Source of the DNA: Papillibacter cinnamivorans DSM 12816
GTDB taxonomy: Bacteria > Bacillota > Clostridia > Oscillospirales > Oscillospiraceae
DNA length: 64,000 bases
Direction: 5' to 3'
Assembly: GCF_900176335.1 (NCBI RefSeq)
Contig: NZ_FWXW01000005.1
Coordinates: 1 to 64,000, forward strand
Shown here: one piece after another, positions 10,099-18,048 of the stretch
Layout: each line of letters starts with the position of its first letter
Position numbering within the stretch: position 1 is the first letter of the stretch
Translations under genes and position numbers: made by a program
Notes under the pieces: model-generated
Database searches by the model: none
What the model saw: only the letters and a program-made list of their open reading frames with translations
Told to the model about the DNA's origin: nothing

Positions 10099-10857
10099 AT
10101 GAAAAAGAAATCGTCCCGTTCCCTCGTACCCTTTATCATTTTACTGCTTTGCTCCTCCGTGATTTTCTTTATTATCCAGACGCTTCTGTTTCACGACGTG
10201 GAGCACTCCTTGTTCCTGTTTTTCCAAGACTTTATTTTCCTTCCCATCGAGGTCATCCTGGTGAGCTTTCTCATCGACCGGTTCATCAGCAGCCGGGAAA
10301 AAACGGAGCGGAGGAGCAAGCTTCACATCCTCATGAGCGAATATTTCACCGAGGCCGGCAACGACCTGATCCTCTGTCTCAACCGGTTTGTCACAGAACC
10401 GGAAACCCTGCACCGCATCTTCGCCCTGGACACGGACTGGGACGACGACGCGTTCTGCCGGGCCGAAGAATCGTTTTTAAAGGCGGACATCCGGCTGGAC
10501 GCCGGGAAGGAAAACCTCGCCGCCCTTCAGCGGACTCTTCTGCAGAAAAAGCGGTTCCTTCTCACCGTATTTGAAAATCCCAACACGCTGGAACATACCG
10601 AATTCACCGATACGGCGCTGGCCATCCACCATCTGCTGAGCGAACTGCGGCAGCACGATGACCTGGAACACCTTTCGGAGGAGAATCTGTCCCACCTGTC
10701 TTCGGACATGAAGCGCGCCTACGGCCTCATTGTCCAGGCCTGGATCTCCAATATGCGCCACCTGCGGGGCGCTTATCCCTATCTTTACTCTCTTGCAGTC
10801 AGGCGGAATATTTTCTTACACGAGCCGGAGCCCGGGGAGCATCCCTGCCGGCAGTGA
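10099..10857 (+). CDS. hypothetical membrane protein with cytoplasmic helical domain
   Basis: About 252 residues. Two hydrophobic stretches near the N terminus (FIILLLCSSVIFFIIQTLLF and LFLFFQDFIFLPIEVILVSF) should form a hairpin anchor; the remaining ~190 residues are charged and helical with no motif I recognise. The ATG at 10099 is chosen because the promoter at 10030-10058 excludes much earlier starts and GGAG stands nine bases upstream. It is a single-gene transcript ended by a hairpin at 10886. Function unknown. Confidence 0.7.
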   Translation: MKKKSSRSLVPFIILLLCSSVIFFIIQTLLFHDVEHSLFLFFQDFIFLPIEVILVSFLIDRFISSREKTERRSKLHILMSEYFTEAGNDLILCLNRFVTEPETLHRIFALDTDWDDDAFCRAEESFLKADIRLDAGKENLAALQRTLLQKKRFLLTVFENPNTLEHTEFTDTALAIHHLLSELRQHDDLEHLSEENLSHLSSDMKRAYGLIVQAWISNMRHLRGAYPYLYSLAVRRNIFLHEPEPGEHPCRQ

Positions 10858-10885
10858 CACGGTACAGATCTTCTGTTTAAAATCA

Positions 10886-10921
10886 AAAGCCGAGGCCCGC
10901 TGCAGGGGGCCTCGGCTTTAA
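10886..10921 (+). terminator. rho-independent terminator
   Basis: AAAGCCGAGGCC pairs with GGCCTCGGCTTT around the loop CGCTGCAGGG. It lies 28 bp after the membrane protein gene and directly before repeat B1. Confidence 0.85.
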
Positions 10922-10923
10922 AA

Positions 10924-11118
10924 TCCGTCGAAAAACTTTGTTTTCCGACGGTAACGGGAGAAGAACCGCGCCTTTGCGAAGGCGCTCAATGTATGCCTTA
11001 CGGAAAGTGAATTCCCGCAAGGCATTGAGATTTCATCTTTTGGGGATTTCAATCACGGAACGCAACACGAAATCCCCAAAAGCTTTTCGCCGGTGGCGAA
11101 AAGGACGGCGCTTTTTAA
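10924..11118 (+). repeat. five-hairpin repeat, copy B1
   Basis: Five hairpins in tandem: CCGTCG/CGACGG (10925-10951), GCGCCTT/AAGGCGC (10969-10986), a GCCTT/AAGGC pair with AT-rich inner arms (~10993-11024), TTTTGGGGATTTC/GAAATCCCCAAAA (11038-11081) and TTTTCGCC/GGCGAAAA (11084-11102). The same order recurs at 44829-45030. No reading frame is conserved. It lies immediately 3' of a terminator. Confidence 0.8.
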
Positions 11119-11128
11119 ATATGGATAC

Positions 11129-12391
11129 TCAGTCCAGATAGATTCTGATGAAGCTGAAGGCGCTCACACGGCCGTTCTTGTAGCAGACCTCCATGGTGTC
11201 GTTGTCGCAAAATTCCGGCTCTCCGTCCTGTGAGGTACGCACCACCTGGTAGATGACGCGGCCGTCCCCTGAAAAACCTGTGTCCGGTTTGCCGTAAAGT
11301 CTTTCCACCGTCTCGGCGGTGTCTCCGATTTTCATGCCCCGAGTCGTGGCATACTCGCCGGACTCAACGGAAATCCATACCACTTCGTCGCCTGGCAGCG
11401 CATACAGTTCCACATTAGCCAAGCTTACTCCGCCAAGCTCCACTGTGCCGCTTTTTCTTTCTTCCAAATCCTCGAAGCTTCCTCCCAGGCACTGGTATGC
11501 CTCCTGCAGTGTCATTCCGATGGAAGGCCCGTTTTTCAAGCCCTCTTCCACCAGGGATACCGGTTCGATTTTCAGGAGTTCCGGGTTGTCGTATTTCATT
11601 TGGCAGGAGACATTTGTGACTTTCAGTTCTCCGTCCTGCGCCTGCGCCGATATATCGATTCTGGCGAGATCGTTCAGCCTTTGGCTCCCATAAGTGCTCA
11701 CATATTCCGGAAACTGTGCCCAGAAGTACTCCAGCATGCCGAACCAGATGCTGCAGCGCACGTGGAACAGGCGCTTGCCGTTCTCGCTGACGCAGCTCCA
11801 TTCGGTCCCGGCAGACAACAACTCCTTTTTATCCCTATTGTCCTCAACATCGTAAAACAGCTTGTCCGGCAGTTCAGACTGCCCGTCAAGCTCAAATCCG
11901 CCGACGGAAACACAGACTTCCAGAAAGCTTCCTTCCATCTCGGTCTGGATTTCATCCCCGTACAGATCCAGCAGGCTGTCTACAAGCTCCAGATTCGTCT
12001 TTTCCTCCGTCTGACGGCATAACCACGCGGCAACCCAGCCCCGGGGACCGCCGTCCGTCTGAATCCGATACCACAGCCTGCCTTCTTCGTCGGTTTTTTC
12101 ATCCAGGACGCTGTAAACGCCTCCCCGGGGCGCCATCCCAAGGGCTTCGCTTCCGGCATCCGCGTCCCGCCGTACATTCAGCCCGTCGGCGTCAATCTTG
12201 ATATTCTGCCCCACCTGCGCCGCGGTATCCTGGATTTCCGTCACTGCCGCGGCGGGAGCAGACGGTGAAACCGGCCGGCTCGTCTCCGGCTGCGCCGTTC
12301 CCGCGGTGACCGTCGTCCCAGCGCTCTCCGAGCAGGAAGGCACCGCCGTAAAGAGCAGCGCGGCGATCAAAACCCATATTGCTTTTTTCAT
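11129..12391 (-). CDS. SH3b-domain lipoprotein
   Basis: About 420 residues. The signal peptide ends near VPSC, a lipobox-like site, followed by a Thr/Pro/Ala linker. A bacterial SH3 (SH3b) domain spans ~60-125 (DGLNVRRDADAGSEALGM, GWVAAW). The C-terminal ~120 residues resemble the repeated MTLQEAYQ/MKIGDTAETVERLYGKP type found in small secreted lipoproteins. Start at ATG 12391 after GGGGAG. SH3b domains in secreted proteins usually bind cell wall peptides, so a wall-associated role is inferred. Upstream neighbour is the CoA-disulfide-reductase-like gene, but a hairpin at 12469 separates them. Confidence 0.8.
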   Translation of the reverse strand: MKKAIWVLIAALLFTAVPSCSESAGTTVTAGTAQPETSRPVSPSAPAAAVTEIQDTAAQVGQNIKIDADGLNVRRDADAGSEALGMAPRGGVYSVLDEKTDEEGRLWYRIQTDGGPRGWVAAWLCRQTEEKTNLELVDSLLDLYGDEIQTEMEGSFLEVCVSVGGFELDGQSELPDKLFYDVEDNRDKKELLSAGTEWSCVSENGKRLFHVRCSIWFGMLEYFWAQFPEYVSTYGSQRLNDLARIDISAQAQDGELKVTNVSCQMKYDNPELLKIEPVSLVEEGLKNGPSIGMTLQEAYQCLGGSFEDLEERKSGTVELGGVSLANVELYALPGDEVVWISVESGEYATTRGMKIGDTAETVERLYGKPDTGFSGDGRVIYQVVRTSQDGEPEFCDNDTMEVCYKNGRVSAFSFIRIYLD

Positions 12392-12468
12392 CTCACAGCT
12401 CCCCGTATTTTCAGGTTTGTTTCCATAAGGCCTCTCACTATTACTATAACCCATTTTCTTCCAAATAC

Positions 12469-12499
12469 AAGCCGGCGGAGAATTTTTCTCCGCCGGCTT
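12469..12499. terminator. bidirectional terminator hairpin
   Basis: AAGCCGGCGGAGAA pairs with TTCTCCGCCGGCTT around a short T-rich loop. It lies between the flavoprotein gene and the SH3b lipoprotein gene on the minus strand. Confidence 0.8.
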
Positions 12500-12524
12500 G
12501 TCAAATTATATATGGCAATTGAAG

Positions 12525-14180
12525 TCAATGCGCAGTTTCCGAGGCCGCCACCTCATACAGAGCGTACCCGCCGGCGAGGCTTCTGCAGTCGAGACCTCTG
12601 CCGGTGAGATAGATGCAGGCCTCGTGCCCTCCTGCCGCCGAATGGGAATATACCCTGACGCGTTTCGCCTTTTCGATGCGGGGCAGGTTCTCCTCCAGAG
12701 CGGAAACCGGGATGTTCACCGCGCCGGGAATATGCCCCGCCGCGTATTCTTTGGGACTCCCCACGTCCACCAGCAGTGTGTCCGGGTCCCGGCCCAGAGC
12801 TTCCGCCTCGTGCCAATGGAACACCGGCATCTCTCCCGTGAGTACGTTCAGCGCCACGTTTCCCGCCATGGCGACCGGGGTCGGCATGGAAGCGAAGGGA
12901 GGCGCGTAGCAAAGCTCCAGCTCGCCTAAATCCTCCACCGTCATCTTCGCCTGGAGGGCAGTCGCCAGCACGTCCATCACCTTGTCCGTATTGTCCCGCC
13001 CCACTGCCTGGGCGCCCAGGAGCCTTCCGGAGCCGGTTTCAAACACCAGTTTGACGGTCATGCCTTCGGCGCCCGGATAGTATCCCGCGTGGGACCGGGC
13101 GGAGGTATAGCTTGCCTCGTGGGGGATCATCCGGGCGGCGGCCGTCCGCTCGTTCATTCCCACCCAGGCCGCCGTCAGGTCGAAGGCCAGGAGCACGGCG
13201 GCTCCCGCCGTGCCCCGGTAAGGCCGCTCGGCGCAGCAGATGTTTTCTGCGGCCAGCTTCCCCTGCCGGTTGGCGGGGCCCGAGAGGGGAACAAAAATCC
13301 TTCCCCCGCTCACCAGATCCGTGGTCTCCACCGCGTCTCCCGCGGCATAGATATCCGGCTCGGAGGTCTGCATAAATTCGTTGATGGCTATCGTCCCCCG
13401 TACGCCCAGGGCGATCCCGGTCTCCATTGCAAGAGCGGACTCCGGCCGGACGCCAACGGACAGCAAGATCATATCGGTTTCAATCTTATTGCGGTCGGTA
13501 AGGGCGACCAGGCTCCCGTTTCCGGCAGGCTCGATCCCCTTCAGGGCGGTTTTCAGCAGCAGTTCCACGCCTTTTTCCCGGATATGACGCTGTACGAAAG
13601 CCGCCATTTCCAGATCCAGGGGGCCCACGGCGTGATCGGCAAACTCCACAATGGTAACTTTCATGCCAAGCCCGTGAAGATTATGGGCCATTTCCACGCC
13701 GATGCTTCCCCCGCCCACTATAACGCAGCGGCGGGGGGCCTTACTCTCAATAAAACTCCTGATCTTCACCGCGTCGGAGATACCCCGGAGAGTAAAAACA
13801 CCTGGGAGCTCCGCCCCCGGAATGGGAGGCTTCACCGGCTCGGCCCCGGTGGTAAGAAGCAGTTTGTCATAGCTTTCCTCGTATTCCCTGCCCGAAACCA
13901 GGTCTTTTGCCAGCACCTTCTTTTCCTTCGGCAGGATCCTTTTTACCTCGGTCCGGATGCGCAGGTCCACGCCGTAGACCTTTCGGAAGCTCTCCGGGGT
14001 GTGGACATAGAGTTTTTCCAGGGGAACGATGCCCCCGATATAATACGGCAGGCCGCAGCTTGCGGTGGTAACATACTCTCCCCGTTCCAACACCACAATT
14101 TCCGCTTCCGGCTGCAGCCTCCGGAGTCTGGGCGCCGCCGCGGCGCCTGCCGCATTGCCTCCGATTATAACAATTTTCAT
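12525..14180 (-). CDS. CoA-disulfide reductase-like flavoprotein with degenerate rhodanese domain
   Basis: FAD/NAD(P)-dependent oxidoreductase of 551 residues. FAD-binding IGGNAAGAAAA is at the N terminus, the redox cysteine in TTASCGLPYYIGG (~43), the NADH motif VGGGSIGVEMA (~155) and FAD-binding YAAGDA (~273). Residues ~465-551 form a rhodanese domain (DTLLVDVGSPKEYAAGHIPGA), but the active-site loop reads VYSHSAAGGH, with Ser where catalytic Cys is expected. Related proteins reduce CoA disulfides, persulfides or NADH-oxidise in anaerobes. ATG follows AGGAGGTGCATT. Own promoter at 14252. Confidence 0.87.
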   Translation of the reverse strand: MKIVIIGGNAAGAAAAPRLRRLQPEAEIVVLERGEYVTTASCGLPYYIGGIVPLEKLYVHTPESFRKVYGVDLRIRTEVKRILPKEKKVLAKDLVSGREYEESYDKLLLTTGAEPVKPPIPGAELPGVFTLRGISDAVKIRSFIESKAPRRCVIVGGGSIGVEMAHNLHGLGMKVTIVEFADHAVGPLDLEMAAFVQRHIREKGVELLLKTALKGIEPAGNGSLVALTDRNKIETDMILLSVGVRPESALAMETGIALGVRGTIAINEFMQTSEPDIYAAGDAVETTDLVSGGRIFVPLSGPANRQGKLAAENICCAERPYRGTAGAAVLLAFDLTAAWVGMNERTAAARMIPHEASYTSARSHAGYYPGAEGMTVKLVFETGSGRLLGAQAVGRDNTDKVMDVLATALQAKMTVEDLGELELCYAPPFASMPTPVAMAGNVALNVLTGEMPVFHWHEAEALGRDPDTLLVDVGSPKEYAAGHIPGAVNIPVSALEENLPRIEKAKRVRVYSHSAAGGHEACIYLTGRGLDCRSLAGGYALYEVAASETAH

Positions 14181-14251
14181 AATGCACCTCCTGACAGTAT
14201 CGTTTCCGTCCCGGTACGGAGCCTGTCTGCGTCCGGGCTATTTTTTATATT

Positions 14252-14280
14252 ATTGTAACATAACTCGATATGGCAGGCAA
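14252..14280 (-). promoter_or_regulatory. promoter of the flavoprotein gene
   Basis: On the minus strand TTGCCT (14275-14280), 17-bp spacer, TACAAT (14252-14257). Start near 14245, leader ~65 nt. Confidence 0.65.
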
Positions 14281-14333
14281 CAGCGGGGTCTACGGAGCAG
14301 CGGCCATGTATCATAGATGAACCGGAAGCAAGG

Positions 14334-14362
14334 TTGCATTCCGTTTCCCGGGGAGCTATAAT
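14334..14362 (+). promoter_or_regulatory. promoter of the sigma-54 activator gene
   Basis: TTGCAT (14334-14339), 17-bp spacer, TATAAT (14357-14362). Start near 14369. It rules out the in-frame TTG at 14334 as a start codon and supports GTG 14397. Confidence 0.75.
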
Positions 14363-14396
14363 TGGATTGATAATTCTGCTGTCAGGAGGAAGTCAA

Positions 14397-15809
14397 GTGG
14401 AGTGCCAGAACTTTTGGTCTCACATGCTGGATAACATCAATGAGGGCATCTATATCCTGAATCGTGACGGCGACTATATCTACTGCAACAGCGCGTTTCT
14501 CAGAATGATACATGCCGATAGGGACGAGGTGCTGAAATTCAACGCTTTTCGTCTGGAACCGGAAGGCTTTGTCTTACGCAGCGTTTCCACTGAAGTCTTT
14601 AAGCAAAAGCGGCGGCTTTGCATACTCAACAACGTGGTGACAAACAGCGGGTACCATTATCGTCAACTGGCCACCGCCACTCCTTTATTCGACAGTATGG
14701 GTGAAATTGAGTATGTGCTGGTGGAAATGATCCGCATGGACCTGCTGAAAAAGCGGTATCAGGAGGCTTTTCTCAACGAGGATCTGTGCTGTATCCCTGT
14801 GCCGGAGTTCGGAGCGCAGCTGGAAAACTCCGCCGTTCTGATCGCGGAGAGCCCCGCCATGCTGCAGGTTATGGCTTTGGCTCGCCAGATGGCAGCGGTA
14901 GATACCGCCGTTCTCATTACAGGAGAGACCGGTACCGGCAAGGAAGTACTGGTAAACTATATCCATAAAAACGGGCCGCGAAGCCGGAAACCCCTGGTGG
15001 CCATCAACTGTTCCGCACTGCCGGAGAGCCTGCTGGAAGCGGAGCTTTTCGGATATGAAAGCGGCGCCTTTACCGGCTCCCTCGCCACCGGTAAGGAAGG
15101 CTTAATCGAGCAGGCAAACGGCGGGACGCTTTTTCTGGATGAAATCAATTCCATGCCGTTGGCTCTTCAAAGCAAGCTGCTGCGGGTCCTGGAATGTCAT
15201 AAAATCAGACGGCTGGGTGCCTTGCAGGAGCGCTTTGTCGATTTTCGCCTGCTGGCGGCCACCAATATCGATTTGTTTGAGTGCGTATCGTCCAGTACGT
15301 TTCGGGCCGATCTCTACTACCGGCTGTCGGTGATTCCGCTGATTCTCCCGCCTCTGCGGGACAGGCGGGAGGACATCGTTCCGCTGACGAATCTATTTCT
15401 GGATCAGTTCTGCCAGAAATACGGCCGGACAAAGGTATTGTCCAGAAACGCCTTCGACCAGCTGGAACAGTATTGCTGGCCCGGCAACGTGCGGGAACTG
15501 AAAAACGTCATCGAACGCCTGCTGCTTACCACTTCGATTGACACAATCGAAGTCCGGCAGATTCCGGAAAATATACTTAACGGCACCATGTCGAGCGCTA
15601 TCCATACGGACATTTGCTCATACGGCAAGTGGGACAGTCTCTACGAGGATGATTCAGCGGAGTTTTCTCTGAACGAATATATCGAATCCTGTGAAAAAAA
15701 GGTGTTGGCCGATGCTCTGCGCCGCTGCGGATCCACATACAAGGCAGCCAAACTGCTGAAGATCGATCAGTCCACCGTAGCCCGAAAAAAGCAGAAATAT
15801 CACCTGTAA
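14397..15809 (+). CDS. PAS-containing sigma-54-dependent transcriptional activator
   Basis: About 470 residues. An N-terminal PAS domain (ILNRDGDYIYCNSAF) is the likely sensor. The AAA+ domain follows with Walker A GETGTGKE, the sigma-54 contact loop GAFTGS, Walker B GGTLFLDEIN and the R-finger region FRADLYYRL. A Fis-type helix-turn-helix is at the C terminus (GSTYKAAKLLKIDQSTVARK). GTG start at 14397 is preceded by AGGAGG at the right spacing. Downstream genes carry a sigma-54 promoter, so this is the probable dedicated activator of the AtoE-type carrier operon, analogous to RocR/AtoC-type control. Confidence 0.92.
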   Translation: MECQNFWSHMLDNINEGIYILNRDGDYIYCNSAFLRMIHADRDEVLKFNAFRLEPEGFVLRSVSTEVFKQKRRLCILNNVVTNSGYHYRQLATATPLFDSMGEIEYVLVEMIRMDLLKKRYQEAFLNEDLCCIPVPEFGAQLENSAVLIAESPAMLQVMALARQMAAVDTAVLITGETGTGKEVLVNYIHKNGPRSRKPLVAINCSALPESLLEAELFGYESGAFTGSLATGKEGLIEQANGGTLFLDEINSMPLALQSKLLRVLECHKIRRLGALQERFVDFRLLAATNIDLFECVSSSTFRADLYYRLSVIPLILPPLRDRREDIVPLTNLFLDQFCQKYGRTKVLSRNAFDQLEQYCWPGNVRELKNVIERLLLTTSIDTIEVRQIPENILNGTMSSAIHTDICSYGKWDSLYEDDSAEFSLNEYIESCEKKVLADALRRCGSTYKAAKLLKIDQSTVARKKQKYHL

Positions 15810-15820
15810 GTAGTTGGTTA

Positions 15821-15864
15821 AAAACCGCGGAACCGATGCTATTATGCATTAGTTCCGCGGTTTT
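15821..15864 (+). terminator. terminator of the activator gene
   Basis: AAAACCGCGGAAC pairs with GTTCCGCGGTTTT across an 18-nt loop. Copies of TGCATT occur in the loop and just after (near 15845, 15865 and 15892), which could also serve as binding sites for the activator upstream of the sigma-54 promoter; this last point is inference. Confidence 0.75.
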
Positions 15865-15975
15865 GCATTGCTTCATCGGCCAATTTAATGCATTTCCGCA
15901 TCGCTTATTTCCCCAGCAAAAAGTCTAAATTCAGATTTTTCTAGGGGTTTCAGTCGTTTTCACTTAATGGTAAAG

Positions 15976-15993
15976 TTGGCAAGGATTTTGCTT
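15976..15993 (+). promoter_or_regulatory. sigma-54 (-24/-12) promoter
   Basis: TTGGCAAGGATTTTGCTT matches the TGGCAC-N5-TTGC consensus with GG (15978-15979) and GC (15990-15991) exactly 10 bp apart. Transcription should start near 16003 and cover the small membrane protein and the AtoE-type carrier. The activator encoded just upstream fits as its partner. Confidence 0.85.
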
Positions 15994-16116
15994 GCTTAAA
16001 GTTAAGTTATTTTGACAATTTATCGGAGCATTATGGCGGCATTTGCCGGATTATTGAGCTTTTTTCCCATGTGCCGGACAAGGCAAACGGGAAGCAGCAG
16101 GGAAAGGAATAGTGAA

Positions 16117-16416
16117 ATGGGAAACTGGCAAATCGGAACCGCCACGCAGATAGGCCTTTTATTGATCGTCATCGGATTGATCTGTCTTCTCAGGCCTTAT
16201 CAGATGGCTAAATGGCATGAAAACGATCCCACTGTTTTGCACCGGGAGCATAAGCGCATCCAATCCCGTAAAAAAAAGAGCCAACGGGCGGCGTTTGACT
16301 CTGCTGTCCTGGAAACAGAGCGCGAGCCTTCCCGTCCGGCTATCATATTGGTAAGGGTTTTGGGCATACTTGCCGCCGCCGGAGGCGCTGGTTTATTTAT
16401 CTGGTCTATCCTGTAA
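16117..16416 (+). CDS. small two-helix membrane protein
   Basis: About 99 residues with a hydrophobic helix at each end (IGLLLIVIGLICLL and VRVLGILAAAGGAGLFIW) and a basic cytoplasmic stretch between them. ATG 16117 follows AAAGGAA. It is the first gene behind the sigma-54 promoter and precedes the carrier gene by 116 bp, so it may be an accessory to it. I do not recognise a family. Confidence 0.65.
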   Translation: MGNWQIGTATQIGLLLIVIGLICLLRPYQMAKWHENDPTVLHREHKRIQSRKKKSQRAAFDSAVLETEREPSRPAIILVRVLGILAAAGGAGLFIWSIL

Positions 16417-16532
16417 CGGGAGATTTACAGCGTTCGGGCAACGACAGCTTTGCGTTGCGGGGTGAATGGGAGGCGCCTGTCAGCAGCGATATGGATACAA
16501 TGCTGTAATACATTGATGAGGGAGCAAAATGT

Positions 16533-17963
16533 ATGAACAAAAATGAAGTAACCGAAAGCCAAAACACGAAATCATTTAGCGACAAATTTGTCCGGTTTTT
16601 TGATCGCTATACGCCAAACGCGCTGGTCTTTGCTTTTATCCTCTCCATTATTGTCGCCGTTCTCGCTCTGATCTTTACCAAATCGCCGCTTTTCCTCGAC
16701 ACCGCCGAAGGCCAGCTCAGCGTGATGAACGCCTGGGTCAAGGGCTTCTGGAATCTGCTGACCTTTGCCATGCAGATGAGCCTTATCATGATCACCGGCA
16801 ACATCATCGCCATCTCTCCCCCGGTCCAGAAGCTGATCCGCAAGCTGGCGCTGATTCCCAACAACTGGTTCCAGGCCTATGCGATGATCCTTGTCATCGC
16901 CTGGATTCTTTCCTTCATCCACTGGGGTATCGGCATGATGGTCTGCATCGCGCTGCTGCGCAACACCCTGACCGCGGCCAAGGAAAAGGGGTATCCCATC
17001 CACGCCCCCGCTCTCATCGCCTGCGCTTACTGCACCGCCATCCCCGCCGTGGGCATTTCCCAGGCGGCGCCCCTTTACGGCGCTACCCCGGGGTATCTGC
17101 TGAGCCTGTGCATCAGCGATGCCTCCAAAGCCTATGTGGCCAACTCCTACCCTCTGTCCTCGAGCGTTCTGACCTGGTGGAACCTGCTTCAGTGCGTTGT
17201 TCTTTTTGCGGTGGTCTTTGTAGTGGGTTACCTGGTTATGCCCAAAAACAAGCTTAAAATGGAAGGCGGCTCCGAAGAGCTGTTTGCCGACGTAAAACAT
17301 ACCGAAACGATGTATGAAACGAAGCCCGACCGCTCCACCTTTGCTCAGTGGATCAACCACAGCCGTCTGCTTTCCTATATCATCGGTATCTTCGGCGCCA
17401 TCTGGTGCATCAAGCTGTATGCCGCCCAGGGGTTCAACGGCCTGACCATCAACAACTTCAACTTCACCATGCTCATGCTGGGCTTTCTCCTTTGCGGCAC
17501 TCCCGAGCGCTTTTCTCAGGCGGCCGTCGCCTCCGTCAGCGCCGTGTGGGGCGTCATCATCCAGTTCCCCCTTTACGCGGGCATTTTCGGCATTATCGCC
17601 TACACCGGCCTGTCCGACGTGATCGCCAATGCGTTTATGGCGATTTCCACCACACACACCTTCCCGTGGGTGGCGTACATATACTCCGCCATCCTGAACA
17701 TGGCGGTTCCCTCCGGCGGGTCCAAGTTCGTCATCGAATGCCCCTATCTGATGGATGTGGCGGCCAGGCTGAACGTGGACGTGCCGAAGCTGCTGGTTGC
17801 CTATACCTACGGCGACCAGACCACCAACATCATTCAGCCTTTCTGGGCGCTGCCGTATCTCGCCATGTGCCATATCGACTTCAAGAAGCTGCTTCCCTAC
17901 ACCATGTTCGTGTGTATCGGCGCGCTTGTCGTTTGCTCTATCTTTTTCCTTACGATTTATTGA
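16533..17963 (+). CDS. short-chain fatty acid transporter, AtoE family
   Basis: A 476-residue integral membrane protein with roughly 10-12 helices. Family hallmarks include DRYTPNALVFAFILS at the N terminus, FWNLLTFAMQMSLIMITG, and NMAVPSGGSKFVIE with YGDQTTNIIQPFWALP near the C terminus. AtoE-type carriers take up butyrate or acetoacetate; in a fermenter the direction could be either uptake or export. It is the last gene of the sigma-54-controlled unit, which parallels AtoC control of atoE in E. coli. ATG follows GAGGGAGC. The downstream hairpin at 18010 ends the transcript. Confidence 0.9.
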   Translation: MNKNEVTESQNTKSFSDKFVRFFDRYTPNALVFAFILSIIVAVLALIFTKSPLFLDTAEGQLSVMNAWVKGFWNLLTFAMQMSLIMITGNIIAISPPVQKLIRKLALIPNNWFQAYAMILVIAWILSFIHWGIGMMVCIALLRNTLTAAKEKGYPIHAPALIACAYCTAIPAVGISQAAPLYGATPGYLLSLCISDASKAYVANSYPLSSSVLTWWNLLQCVVLFAVVFVVGYLVMPKNKLKMEGGSEELFADVKHTETMYETKPDRSTFAQWINHSRLLSYIIGIFGAIWCIKLYAAQGFNGLTINNFNFTMLMLGFLLCGTPERFSQAAVASVSAVWGVIIQFPLYAGIFGIIAYTGLSDVIANAFMAISTTHTFPWVAYIYSAILNMAVPSGGSKFVIECPYLMDVAARLNVDVPKLLVAYTYGDQTTNIIQPFWALPYLAMCHIDFKKLLPYTMFVCIGALVVCSIFFLTIY

Positions 17964-18009
17964 GTTCACACGAAATAACATTCACCTCTTACCATGCCTC
18001 CATAAGCAA

Positions 18010-18040
18010 AAGGAGCCGGAATTTCCGGCTCCTTCGCTTT
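18010..18040. terminator. bidirectional terminator hairpin
   Basis: AAGGAGCCGGA pairs with TCCGGCTCCTT, followed by CGCTTTTTAT on plus. It separates the convergent carrier and clpE-like genes. Confidence 0.8.
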
Positions 18041-18048
18041 TTATATGC

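Noticed and set aside
16572-17981. 469-codon open frame antisense to the AtoE-type carrier
   Set aside because: Composition His/Gly/Asp-rich with no domain; the plus-strand membrane protein is clear.
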